Shown here piece after piece: positions 32,852 to 45,209 of a stretch of DNA of 64,000 bases. A program made the translations under genes and the position numbers. The stretch is from Hyaloscypha bicolor E (taxonomy: Eukaryota; Ascomycota; Leotiomycetes; Helotiales; Hyaloscyphaceae), in contig NW_020194684.1 of the NCBI RefSeq assembly GCF_002865645.1, positions 2,609,030 to 2,673,029 of the forward strand. Direction: 5' to 3'. The notes below the pieces were generated by a model that had not been told where the DNA came from, ran no database searches, and worked only from the letters and a program-made list of their open reading frames with translations. Every line of letters begins with the position of its first letter. Within the stretch, counting starts at the first letter, position 1.

Positions 32852-33756
32852 GCCCGAAGGAAGATACCCTCCTCAAAGTCTCCAAACCTAGATGACGGCC
32901 AACACTCCCTTCCTACCTCGGTCAACTTTACCGTTCTAAGACCACTTGCGACATTAAATACAACATATCAACTGCCAAATGCACCACAGCTAAATCTAAA
33001 TCAAACGAAAAATAACGAAACTATCTTCTTCCATCGAATCCAAAACCAAACCTAGTAAGAAAACTCAATCAATCAATCAATCACTTTCAAGAGCAAAGTT
33101 AGCACACCTTCAAAGTAGCAAATCAGGCATAACCAAAGCCCCCCTTAAACAAAAACATCCCCTCATTCAAATTCCTAGACCCAAGTAGCTCAAAGATTCA
33201 AAGCATTTGATCCGAAATATCCGACCTCCCCCCACATCGACCTCGAATCTCCCCCTCCCTCGAAACCCAAGAAATCCTCGATGTTTGCCTATAGCTCAAC
33301 AAGAAACAAGAAATGCATGCAGACGTGTAATAAAACCCCTTTGTATCACGTGTACATGCTTTCCATTCCCCCGTTTCCATCGAGACAAAAGCTTTCGACC
33401 CCGACTGGCTCGACGCTATGCAAGCTTTCTTTTCCGCCGGTATGTCACCCCCAGGATGGTGATTAACTGTTGTTAACGCGCTGTGCAATAGAACATCAGG
33501 AACCCCAGCTATCCACCCTTAACTTACACACGCACCACCTAAGCAAAACACTCTTCTCTTTGGTTTTCTGCACTTGTCCATCTTGAACCCTGCGAGAAGT
33601 GACGAGGAATTGGTCTCAGGCTGAAGACACAAAGAAAGAAAGATAGCTTGCTCGCAAGATGATGTACATGTTTAACCAAAACGTCCCTCATTACAACAGT
33701 AACCCCGATTTTCTCTCCCTCCACCTTGCCCTTACCCGCAGCTCCCCTCGTTGACA
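32852..33756. other. Intergenic between the repeat and the 3' end of KMT6
   Basis: No gene is recognised. An (AATC)4 microsatellite lies at about 33065-33080. Overlapping small frames on both strands at 33198-33488 have no domain. The last few hundred bases should contain the 3' UTR of the minus-strand methyltransferase gene. Confidence 0.4.
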
Positions 33757-36700
33757 CTAGCGCGTATATCTCGCCGGTCTCGTAATCCTCCGCCGCCTCC
33801 GCGAGCTCCCATCCCTCGCATCTTCATCCTCGTCACTCTCCTCATCACCGTAAATTTCTTCATCCGGCTCCGGCTCCGGCTCCGGCTCATCCCCATCGAC
33901 CTCCATCTCCTCAACCGGCTCGGGCACTACAGCCGTCTTCCGCATCTTCCCCTTCCCCTTCCCCCGTCCCCCGCGGATAGCACTCATCTTGCCCCTCGTG
34001 TCCCTCTTCCTGGAATCCATCCCGTCAAGAGCATCCAGCGCCTCCTCGCCCACCAGCACGCCCTTCTTACCGCCCTCTTTAACCTTCGGCAATTTCTTGC
34101 TAAGGCCGTGCTTCTCGGCAAACTTCTTGCCGTAGTTGAACAGCAGTTCTTCGCCGACGTTGATGTCACGAAGAGCGACAAATTTGATCCGATGCTCGCC
34201 GTTGACGAGCACGATTTTAGCTTCGCAGTTCAGGCCGTCTTTCTCGTTGTCAGCGTGGTTTATGAAGCGCGTTTTGTTGCCGTAGCGCGCGGCGTCGATG
34301 ACCCAGTCGCCGTTGAGGTCGAAGAGGAAGGAGAGAAATTTGCGGTCGTAGATGATGCCGCGGCGCTCTGCTTCCGCGGAGGAGACGACCTGTGGACATT
34401 AGCACCTTATTCTACATTGCTGAGGCTTCGGGGATTGTTATTACCTCGCCAGCATATTCGCTTAGATAGTCACCCTTCTGAACAGGCTCCACAACGTATA
34501 ATCCGAAGCCAACGCCTTCAAGCTGGCTCTCACCCATCACGAGTTTCTTGGCTACCCCACGCTGGAGCACGATGTTCTGACAGCCGGTTCTGAAGAGGTC
34601 ATCGTTGTGACGTTTGGCGGGGTTGATCCTGTCGATTGCACCGCAGGTCCCGCATTGTGGCCCGCATTCTCTGTTCATCTGGATACAGATGCAGGACTCA
34701 GATACACAGGAAATTCCTGAGGAAGGGCACGCACAGCCAGTGAACTTCCGAGGGCAGTCATCAGGACAGCCACAGAAGCTCTCACAAAGGAGATTTGCAT
34801 GGAAGCACGGGCAGATATTTGTACAAGGACCTTCGTGACCACACTACCCCAGTTAGAACTCGAGCTAAAAGTAGAGGGACACGACTTACAGGATTCGCTT
34901 GGGCTCTCTCTTGATGGAGATGAGCTGTTGTTAAGTCCTGCCAGTCGCCTTTGAGAACTTTGCGTTTGTTGTCGTACCAATTTGGCGCCTTTGCCCGGGC
35001 TGTTGATTCTAGATTATCCTTTGGGATATAAGGGCTCTCTGCTTCATAAGCTGCGATTTCGCTGTGAACCTGCCAGCAAGGCCGGTCCATTGCAAATGCA
35101 ATGGTGCAAGATCGTCGATCTTTGTTGGTCAGACTCAAGAGCATTTGAGGTAGGGCATCAATTTCATTTTGATGCCACTCATACTCTTTATCCGAATAGT
35201 CAATGAGTGTGTAGCATTTGTCTGAACACGGCGCTCTGTGTTTGTCCCTCCCTTCGTCTTCTAATTCTGCTGGTTTATTCGCCCTTCGAATCTCGTATCT
35301 CCGAACCATTGCTCCGTATTCTAGAATTAAAGGTTGGCGGAAATAAACACATTCGACGTCTCTCTTTTCTATAGCTTCACTTGCATCGCTGTCCTCGTCC
35401 TCGCTTCGTTTCACCTCCTCTTGCTGGTAATCGCCATGCGTTGGACAATCAACAGCTCCGCAAAGCATGCATGTAAGAGTCGTATATGTCTCGAGCCGAT
35501 CTGCTGGGGCATTTAATGGCTTCTCGGGTGTTTTGGAGGCAGGCTTCCCTGCTGCCTCGGTCATCTCCTTCACTCGTTCGCTTGGAAGAATAACATCGTG
35601 AAGTGGCATGCCAAAGACGTTTTGGAAAGCTTCACAAAACATGGCCGCTGATTCAATCACCTTAAGAGGCAGCTTGCCTCCAAAAGAAGTGAGTAGTGCT
35701 TTTCGGTCCCGAGGCTTCAGACGAAGTTCTGCGCAACTGTCGTCGTCTTCGAGTATATGTTGGGTGAGGTCTTGTTGATTGCAATCCACCTTCAGCTCTT
35801 TCAGCCATGTATCAAGATGAGATCTGAGGGACGATGCTCTTTCTGTCTCCCGACTAGATGAGATACGAGTAGCACTATAAGCTTCCTCTAGTTCTTTAAG
35901 AAGTCGCTTGTGACCCTCTTGCTTTTTGGCGGCCCCCTGCCCAAGATAATCTCCCAAGAAAGGAATAAATTTAAGCTTCTCATCGTCTGCCGTGAGAATG
36001 TTTCGCTTCACGTTAGTATGAGAGTAGTATTTAGGAACACGGGGAAGATCTGTGGTGATCAGACTCCCGATCAACTGGCTTCTCGTCTTGGTAAGCCGAC
36101 TCTTGGCCATGACCTATGCATATTAGCTTTATAGTCAGGCCTGACTTTCAGACTCACAAAAGAATCTAGTTTATCAACATGAGGGGCATCGCCAGTGGGT
36201 TGCCCTGGCCCAACCTGTACCCCCGATTCAGAAGCCCACGGGGAGAATCCAGCCTTCTCGACAAATGGGGCTTCAAAGAACGATGATTTTCTATCGGCAA
36301 GAGTCTCCCTAACGTCCTGTAGAAGCCATCTCATGCCGAAGGCATGCCCATCCTTCAATTTTGATTCGAATGCTTCAAGCGAGGTTTCGAGCTCTTCTTG
36401 GGTTAGTGGATCTTCATGAGAAATGTGTTCACTGGACACAGTCCGTCGTGATAGCGTCTCCTTTGGTGATTCACCGCGAGGTTTGGCAGTCCCATTAACT
36501 TGTGGACTATTTCTTCGCTGTTTCAGGCGGGTGAATAAAGGGGATGAAGAGTTAATAGAGGATTCTGCAGATTTCTGCGACTTTCGGTGGCCACGCGAAG
36601 AAGCTTGCTTTGAAGGGGTGCTTGGGGATGGTTGGAAGTTCTGGGGCAAAGGACCATCGTCGTCTTCGTCATCATTCTCGTCTGAGAGTTGAGGTGTTGA

Positions 36701-37291
36701 AGGGCGCAGCTTCTGTCTTGCTGTCTGCCGTCTCGAAGATGGCGTTTCCTTCCGCTGATCTTGATTTCGCTGATTCTGAAGTGACGGCGGCGAGGCTTTC
36801 ATTTGGGGACTAGAAGCCTGTTTGGTAGCCACTTCCTCTCGCACCCTGTGCGCCGGATCGTCTGGGGATGAGTCCCTCGTAAGTGGAGGTAGAGGCGGGG
36901 GTGCTTGCTCATCCGGAGAGGAGGCTCTAGTGAGTGGAGGTAAGGGAGAACGTGTCAGTGGAGATCGTATCCTAGGGACGGGTCCTTTTGGAGCTGCCTC
37001 GGCTGCAGGCCGGCTTCGAGGCGGCGAAGGGGACCGAGATGATGTTTCGCCGGTGAGATCAACGATGGATGGGGGTTGACGCCCGGCTGGGGCCGGGGCT
37101 GAAGATTTTGGTCTTTGCGTGGGCTCGTCGTCGTCGTCGTCGTCACTTATAACGACGACTATACTTTCTCTTTGGCGAGGAGGTTGACTTGACGTTGCCG
37201 GCGCCGCTGCGAGAGGAGGTCGAGAAGCCATGTAATTCCCGGACACACGCGACGTACGCGACGCACGGAACGTGTGTGCGCGTTGGCTCAT
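33757..37291 (-). CDS. KMT6: EZH2/KMT6 histone H3 lysine-27 methyltransferase
   Basis: This is the catalytic subunit of Polycomb repressive complex 2, acting in the nucleus to methylate H3K27. Four exons (37291-36158, 36113-34890, 34843-34445, 34389-33757) give about 1129 aa. Residues 1-320 are disordered, Pro/Ser-rich and carry a run of six Asp. A helical middle region follows, with CMLCGAVDCPTHGDY and other Cys pairs (SANT/MCSS-like zone). The CXC domain opens exon 3 (CGHEGPCTNICPC ... CGPQCGTC). The SET domain spans exons 3-4: GVGFGLYVVEPVQKGDY with SEYAGE, then RFINHADNEKDGLNCE at about 960-975, and GEELLFNYG. The NH and NC motifs and the terminal Tyr are intact, so it should be active. 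The C-terminus adds about 100 residues of basic and acidic low-complexity sequence. The domain order CXC-SET distinguishes it from SET1, SET2 and Clr4-type enzymes. Confidence 0.93.
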
Positions 37292-40200
37292 TGTGGCAAC
37301 AATGTCTCGACGATCGCTATTATGAAGGATATAAGAATGACCAGTGTGGAAGGATCACGTGAAGAGCCCGAGCCCGAACCGTGAGGCTCCAAGAGGATTC
37401 CTCTCTCAGCGCCCGAGTTGATTGGCGCATACAAATTCAGAGAGAAGCCAGTCAATCGACATGAGATGGGACTGGAGGAGGCGTGCGATAGAAGACCTTG
37501 TCGTCTTTGTGGCAAGCAGTTGACGCGACGCGACGCGACGCGACGCGACTACAATTGTCTATGGTTGTGTGAGCCAGGAAAGAGCGTGGATAATCACGTG
37601 GAGAATAGGGTGAAGGAGGAGGAGGGGGAGGAGGAGGAGCGATGTCGTCGATGTCGTCGTTGTAGTCATTTGGGGTTGACGAGGCTGGGTTGGAGTTGAA
37701 GATTGCCATGCATTAATTTTAAATGTGCTTTCATAAATTTTCACAACATGGCGTTAGGTCAAACCAAAAGAGACCGACCGTCATAATCTTCCTCCCAACG
37801 TCACTTCGCAGCCGTCCGGTCTCTCGATTTTAAGCCTCATTATACCAGATGACTTGCATGCCTCTTTCTTCCCTTCACCGCAGGCGCAGGGGCGTGGCAC
37901 GTCTGCACATTGCTCTTCCCATCACATTGGGCTCCCAGAAACCCCGCAACGCCCCATTCGCCCTCCCCTGCCAACCTCCGCCGGCAAGGCTGCAATCAAC
38001 CATTTAAAGTAAAACACGATGGGGAGGCTCCCAAAGTCCCAGTGGAGCTAAAGAGCGAAGTGCGCAATGCGCAATGCAAGGGTTTTGCCCGATTTACGAG
38101 CCCCTTGTGCCTCGCCTTGCCTTGCCTTGCAACCTTCACTGGATCGTTTCTCCGGTCCTGAAGGCACCACTGCCACGAATTCAGGGGGTAGCTAGCATGC
38201 TCGTTTGTTTCGAATTGTTTGCATTCTCTTTGCACAAGGCCGATGAGTTCGCAAGCGGCTCTCATGGTTCGCCATACTCAGGCAGAGGAGGGGGAGGGCG
38301 ATCTTTATGCCGCCGAGCACCAGGACCCGATGCTGTGCTGACTGCAGTCTGCAGTCTGCAGTCATCAGCCGCCGTCCATTTCCGGGAGTTCGGTTGCGAC
38401 TGGTTCAGGCCGGCGCAGTGCGCACAATGCTCGTGAGGTATGAGGCCTCAATCTGGCTCCTCCACAGAGGCGACGGCTGGCCGAGAGAGGAAGGCTTCTC
38501 GAAACAATGGACGGGGGGGGAGGGCGGCCAGGGGCACACGTGCGCCAGGCTGACATCAGGTGCCGAGGGGGGGAGTTTCACGATCCGTCGCAACACACAA
38601 GACATAAGACGGACGAGCCCACTGCCAGTCTGCCAGTCTGCCAGTCTGCCCGCCCTACCCGCGCTGTAATTGCTGAAGCCTGGATGGGTCTCCGAACCGA
38701 TGTCAGATTGTCGGCCAAGTTTGCACGGAGTCAGTCAGGGGGCCGGGACCGCGTCCGCGTTGCAGTGCACGGCACAGAGCTCGAACGCGGTGGCGGAGAG
38801 CTCGGCAACGACCATTGGACGCATCAGCATCAAAGGAGTCAAGGACTCAAGTGGGGAGTGGAGCGCTCGCGAACCGAGCGCTGCCGGGGCGGGTCGAGTG
38901 TCCACTGCTTCCGTGCTCCACGGCTCACCATCGTGGCTCCTGTAGCGAGGTAGCGATGAAAGAAGATGCGAAAGAAGAAGCGCAGCGGGTGGACGGGGAA
39001 TTAATGGAAGAATTGAGAAACGCTCGGATGGCATTTGTGGGTAGGTAGTGGGTGGTGTATTGTGTACTGTGGGTTGTGTCGCGTGTTGTGTCGTGTTGTG
39101 TTGTGTAGTGTTGCGGGCTGTGGATTGTGTTGCGCGTTACGGGTTGTGAATCGTGATGGGGAGTCTGGAAATCCCCACGGCGCCACGTCGCTGAACGGAG
39201 AGGAGAGGGACACGGACAGGCAGCGATCCAGACTTGGCCAAATCTGCCGATCGCTTCTACGGAACGCCTGTGATATCCTTCTAGAAGGTTACTCAAACTT
39301 ACTCTGGGCCAGGGTCGCTGCGGAACGACGTGTCAGGGGAGTGGAGAGCGTGCGGGGCCGTGTCCCAATGTCAAAGGTCGTCCGACGTACGTGTGGCCCC
39401 GTGGCTGGGCTGCTGTGAGTCTGAGACACTGAGACCCTCGACATTCGGGCTGGGCCCATCGCAACGGCGCAAGTCTACCAGAATCAGGAAGGCTGACGCC
39501 TGAGTCCTGATGCAGCGACGCAGTGACGCTGCCCCGTCCCCGAGGACTCTCTGGACCCGATCCCCGGAAATAATTACAGACAGCCGGCGTGCAGATACAT
39601 ACTTACAGATAGATAGATGGCTTTCTATTTTGGCTGCCGTCGAGATAGGCAGGGCAGGGCAGGGCAGGTCCACCGGCGGCGGCGGCGGCGGCTGCGGGGT
39701 GACAAATATCCCCGGGACGGTCGTGAGCAGACGACAGACGCAGCAGCCGAGAGGCCACGGCAATTCAACTATTCAAGGCATGCACCGCAGCACCTCTCTC
39801 CTACTGTACCTAGACTATAACGTCTAACGTGTACTTTGGACCTTTGGTATGTATGTATTGGGTTCGGGGCGATATAAACCGGGGATCGTTCGCCATATTG
39901 CTTGTTTTAAGCTCCTCTTGGGATGCCAGTGTGCCACTCCATCCCTCCTCCTCCCTGGCTCATCCGCGACCTTGTGGCTCGTTACACCGCTGCGAGGCCT
40001 CATGGCCCCGCGGGACGATCACGTTCCACGGCTCAAAGAGGAGTCGGTTATGGGGTCCGGGCAAGGCAAGGCAAGGTTTCTCCTCCCTCCCCAGGCGACC
40101 AGTCCCTGCTCTCAAGGACTATCAGGAGTCAAGCGGCCCTGCCTCTCCTCACCCAACCTCAGCTCTCTCAGTCTCAGTACCAGGCGCTCGCTACGAAACT

Positions 40201-41203
40201 CACGGCTGACAGCAAATCGTTGCGATTCAGCCGGCCGCGTCCTGCCATGCAATCCATCCATCCATGGATGCTGCCGGCCCGGACAAAGTTGAGGGAGGCA
40301 TGTTTGAGCACTGAGCACACCCCAAGGTGCCGCCGCCTCCCTAACCCCAGCCCCACTGTCCAGCAGGCTCGGCCGAAAGTCCCAGCCCCGCCAGCTACTA
40401 CTAGAAGTACTGACTGTGCAGTACACTGTTAGGCAATATCTGCCGCGATCAGCGAGTGTGGCCGATGCCTACAGTGCCTACCGAAGTGCCTACCAAATGA
40501 GACCCCCCTGGCACGCCTGGAAGGCATTCCGTGCAGCCCCGTTGCGCACAGGGATCTTTTGCTTTTCACTTTGCGGCAACGCCACCACCTTCGCATTGCG
40601 ACTCGACGGCACCCTCTTGTCCCTCCTTTCCATCCAATCTGGATCTGCTATGATATGCAGGTACTTTTCCCCGAATCCCCAGGAGCCGACCAGAAAGACC
40701 CACTAGTGTGATGACTGGGGGTGTGGAGCATGACCAGGGCGTACACAGACAGTCTTTGGAGAAATTATTGCGCCTGTCATTCCAGACTCCTCTCCTTCTC
40801 CATTCTCAACTCCTCGCTCTCCAAATCGACGTTCTTCGACCTGCAACAATCGACGCACAGCTCTTATCGCGGCTCTCGCGACCGCTCTGTACCCGCCTGC
40901 TATCCTATCGTACTCGGCGACAATACTTCAACGCACTCCCCAGACCCATCAGCGAGCTGAATCCCTCCATGCCACCTCGGCTGTGTCAGCTTCCAATGCG
41001 ATCTCACTGAGAGCCCGCCACGAACAAGACCAGTGCGGGACAGCGAAAGTCGTGCTGTCTACATAGAAAGACACATCGCAGCGCGCATTCGCTTTATGTC
41101 AACAATCGAGCCTCGCGGTCGTGGTGGTTGCTGCCTCGACGGATGGCACCAATCGGGCTCGATCAAAACTGTTCATTTGGCGCGTTTATGTTAAGCCATC
41201 GAG
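37292..41203. other. 3.9-kb GC-rich intergenic desert with many slippage repeats
   Basis: This region lies between the divergent KMT6 and Clr5-domain genes. Many frames are open on several strands at once, as expected of GC-rich DNA, but none carries a domain, and they overlap each other. Short tandem repeats abound: GACGC x5 at about 37523, TTGCC-type repeats at about 38125, CTGCAGT x3 at about 38343, a 9-bp CCAGTCTGC array at about 38622, TGTGTTG-type runs at 39060-39120, GGCAG x4 at about 39645, GGC repeats at about 39675, GGCAA repeats at about 40060 and CATC repeats at about 40253. It probably holds both promoters and long leaders. A non-coding RNA cannot be excluded. Confidence 0.5.
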
Positions 41204-43637
41204 ATGGCTTCCAAGAACCCACTTTTGCCCACCAAGGACCAATGCTTTGCCTTGACGGATGAGCAATGCAGAAAAATTCAAGATGTCCTCGACCCGGATG
41301 GGACAAGAGCCCAGAAAAGCTGGGAATTACAATACCAGCCAGAGCTGATACGTTTATATATGACTGGGATGAGCTTCCCACAGATTGAATCTACAATGAC
41401 GCCAAGGTTGACCTGGTCGTAAGTCGTATTGGTGTAAAGAGAGAATATCATATGCTGAATTAAACAGGTACAAGACGTACTCGAATCGATTTAAGGACTG
41501 GTGCTTCCCACTTAACCCGACGCAGAGAGATGTGCGTTTCCCCGTACCACCAAGTTGTCACACTTCTAACATCCGGCGCAGAACAAGATTATACAACTGT
41601 ATGCTTTGGTCTCAGAGTCGAGCCCGGCGAACCCAATAGCTGCACCGCCGCCGATACAGTCAAGAGGCGTGCCTCCAATCCGACCAAGACAGCCTCAACC
41701 TCGCCAACCACTACCGCCGCTTCCACAAACCTCGACATCATTTGATCAGGAATTTCATCAGACGTACGAGCAAAGGCCCCAAAATGAGAGAAACAGAAGC
41801 GCTACTATTGAATTCGATCGAAATTCTATCTCTACTATAGAAACAATTGCAACCCATTCAACTTGGGCATCATCGAGTGCAGCATCGATATTTTCACATC
41901 CGGATTATGCAAGCCATCGAGACTCAATCGGAACGGCAAATTCTTCCGTGGTAAGCCTGGAAAGTCAGTACTCATATCGTCAACCTAAGATAGAACAACC
42001 TTTACCGCCTTTACCCCAACCTAAGCCTATAAAACCGCCACGACACGATCCCCACAACGGTCTATGGAACGGGATTCTCCGAGTCATACCCTGTGGTCAA
42101 GACCACAGTAGTTTGGACGCGTTCGACTCATTTGAGAGGTGTTCCGTTTGTGGCTTCACTCAGTGGCATGCTTTGATGGTCCACGCTCGGAGCATGGAAC
42201 GGGAAAACTTTGCCAATGCTATGGGGATGCTCAGTAACTTTAAGAAGGATGACTTCGCTGGAAACTCTCCAGTCCATTTTTTGATGGTTGCCGGAGTGGA
42301 GATGGATTATTTTGCTCGATTGGTCCGGCAGAATGACAACACAAACCAGAAGATTTTTGGCACGAATCAGAACGTTTTTGGTCAAAATCCTCTTCACGTC
42401 CTCAATCCACGGGGCTTTGGAGAGGATTTAATTCCCTTCTTAGAATGGTTCAAACCTCGCAGAGCTCCACCCGGTCTCTTGCTCACGCAGAGAGACATTT
42501 ACGGTCGGACGCCATTACATGCTCTGCTCCAGCATCCTCTTCCCCGAAATCTCTACCCGAAAATACTGGAAGTATTTCCTTTCTTCGAGCACCAGCTTCG
42601 TTCTCTCGATATCGCTGGGCAATCGACCATTCAAATGATGAACAACGCCTCCCTCAGACTCCGCTCCGAATCGGAATCAGACTACCTGAAAATCCAAGAC
42701 GGCATAATAGATATCGAGCAACTCCTCGCCGAATCCGTAGAGGGCGATCTACCAAAATACGGCTTCAACGATATAGCGCGAGGAGCTAGGGGTGAGAGTT
42801 GGTTTGGCTTCTTCGAATGCAGAATCTGCAACCGAACGAACGCGCACTCGAATTCCTACGTCGATCAAATGAAGTGCGCCTGTGCACATGGTCGAGACAG
42901 AAATGCACCAGACGAGACTGGTCTCACGCCAGCCCATGGTGAGCTGATTTTCACTTGTTTTCCTATCCTTTTCTATGAAGGCTAGGAGGCTGGGGGCTGT
43001 TTCAGGAGACAACTTGACTCCTCTGTGCCCTGGGGACCGTTTTGGTTTTGAAGCCTAGTTTTGTCACACCTTTTGCGAATTTGCAGGTACTAATCTGTTT
43101 GTGTAGCAATCGTCACCAAAGAACGTTCCAACGCCAACCGCGCTCACGAAACCGCCACGCAAACCGAGGAGCTCTTCCGTATCCTCATCCCCCAAGCTGA
43201 CGTTACGCTCCGTGAAGCCCTTCACGTTCTAGACCCCGAGGGCAACACTCTAGTGCACAACATCGCTACGCGCGGATTCGACAAGCTTCTGAAATACGTG
43301 CTCGAGCTGGAGACCCCGGGGCGGCGCGTGTCGATGGTGAATGCTTGTACCAAAGGCGCGGATGGTAATGAGAAGAGTGTGTACGAAGCCGTGGTCGAGA
43401 AGTTGAGGGAGCTGAATGAGAGGATTCGTATTAATCGGTATACGGAGGACAGGAGGATTAAGGAATTCCTCGTGGATAATGGGAATCGGTTGCAGAGGTG
43501 CAAGCATCTTTTGGTCCAGGCAGGTGCTGTGGGCAACCCGAGCATTACGGTATGTTCACAGGTCCCTCGATTGTGTTTGGGGGGTACGCTTCCAGTACTA
43601 ATTTGTTGGACAGAAGCGCTGGCGGATCTCTGGGTGA
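41204..43637 (+). CDS. Clr5-domain protein with ankyrin-like repeats
   Basis: Five exons (41204-41418, 41468-41531, 41582-42938, 43107-43549, 43614-43637) sum to 700 aa. Residues about 45-90 form a Clr5 domain (WELQYQPELIRLYMTG ... YKTYSNRFKDWCF), split by the first intron. Clr5 domains occur in many fungal putative regulators. A Pro/Ser-rich disordered linker follows. The C-terminal half contains ankyrin-like units (DDFAGNSPVHFLM, NVFGQNPLHVLN, DIYGRTPLHALL, DETGLTPAH, DPEGNTLVHNI), and the segment around CSVCGFTQWH carries a Cys pair. The role is probably nuclear and regulatory, by family analogy only. The last exon codes only KRWRISG before a TGA. It is accepted because the splice sites and phase fit, otherwise the frame runs on to 43795. 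Confidence 0.8.
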
Positions 43638-45209
43638 CGCGTCAGAACTCCTGGTATCCTCAACAGTGTGTTCCGTCCTATCCCTTACGCAAACTTCCCG
43701 GTATGGTCTGTGGAATGGATTCCTCATTCACCAACGCCTTTCTTTTCTTATGTCAGGAGGTTCAAAAGCGAGCGAGCGAGCGTCGTTTTATATAGCCTTT
43801 GCATTGTTCTTGCCTTATTTGATTCTTTTTGCAGCATATAGACTTAGAGATACCCACATGTTCGTGTTAATTTTGCTTGCCTTTTTTTCTTCTTCCGGAT
43901 TTGATAGCTAGCTAGTCTTTATACCCATGCTTCTTTCCTTGGTTCGGAAATGGGGAAATGGAGTGGATCTGGCATATACAGTACATGATACAACGCGTCT
44001 CATGGCAGGACTTTAGATAGGGCTTTGGAAATGGTGGGCCTTTTGAAGTTTGCTTTTTTTGGGGGCGGGGGGGTTTTTTTTTTGCATAGTTCGGGTTATG
44101 GTGTATAGGGGGGGGGAAGGAAAAGTATGTGTGTTTTGGGTTTAGAGTGTATCATAATGTATGAGTATGGGACGTTTGGGAGAAGGAGAGTGGGAGAAAG
44201 TGAGGGTAGGAGAAAGAGAGGGAGAAAGAAAGAAAGGGATCGGAATGAGATGGGGTTCATGATTAATGAGCGGACTGGGATAGAATAATGAGCTTCACTG
44301 CTTTATGACGGAGAGGCAATGAGATATCTCGGAATATCTTCACATTCGGTTATCCTGCTCATTACAACTGTGACTCGTGTACCTTGACTTCGTTCCTCGT
44401 CAACCTACTTTATCCACACAATTTAGCCCATGTAGTCAAAACAAACTTATTCTTTTGGGAGTTAGTTCCCCTCAAGGATCAACACACACACGTGACGCGG
44501 TAGTTCCTCTCCTAGTGAGCACAGCCACCTCACTACCGGGTTGCGGGAGTAACATGACATGACAAGTAGAGTCCAGCTAAACGGCTCTAGTGACCTGACT
44601 AACATGACATAGCCTCTGGACGAATCCAAGATTGTTTTCATTTCCACAGCTCTGAGTTGGGAATGAGGACTCACAGCATGACGTAGAGACAGTGATAATG
44701 AGGCTTAAATCAACGGCGGGGTTGGAAATCGTTGTGGCTGCTTTCTCCACTCGGATGTGGAGGTCTACTGAGACATGAGATGAAGGGTCATCCTTGAGGC
44801 GATCTCTATGAGGTGCAGTACAGTAATGTATTTGTGGAGGCGGAAGTACGGAGCTGAACATCTGCTTCAGGGTCCATCTGCCCAGGGAAATATCCCTGGC
44901 CTTGGAATTTAAGGTCTGCATTGAGGAGAAAGCGATGCGTGTTGATTTGGCGGTGCGCCGGAATGGGGCGTGTTTGCCGTTGTTTCGACGCTACTAAAAT
45001 ACAAGCTAGCGTGCTACGTCATCATTGGGTGGTGGATTTAATTGAGTGATCGTCATGGAAGGTCAACACTAAAGAGAGAGCTCGACCTCTTCTCACATCA
45101 AACCAGCTTCCTCATCACATCAACACCACCGCTCGATACCTTGCTCCCAATCTTACGAGTCTACGATCTTGCAAAGACACAGAAGAGAGAAGAGAGCAAG
45201 AAGATCAAG
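43638..45209. promoter_or_regulatory. 1.6-kb intergenic and Pil1 upstream region
   Basis: No gene is recognised. Features seen are a G/T homopolymer-rich stretch at 44056-44085, a G run near 44108 and a purine-rich GAGAAAGAAAG block at 44180-44245. The 200 bp before 45210 are CT/AC-rich and probably the Pil1 5' leader. Confidence 0.45.

Noticed and set aside
38074..40432. Several 100-170 codon ORFs on both strands
   Set aside because: All overlap in multiple frames in GC-rich, repeat-filled DNA with no domain match or splice structure.
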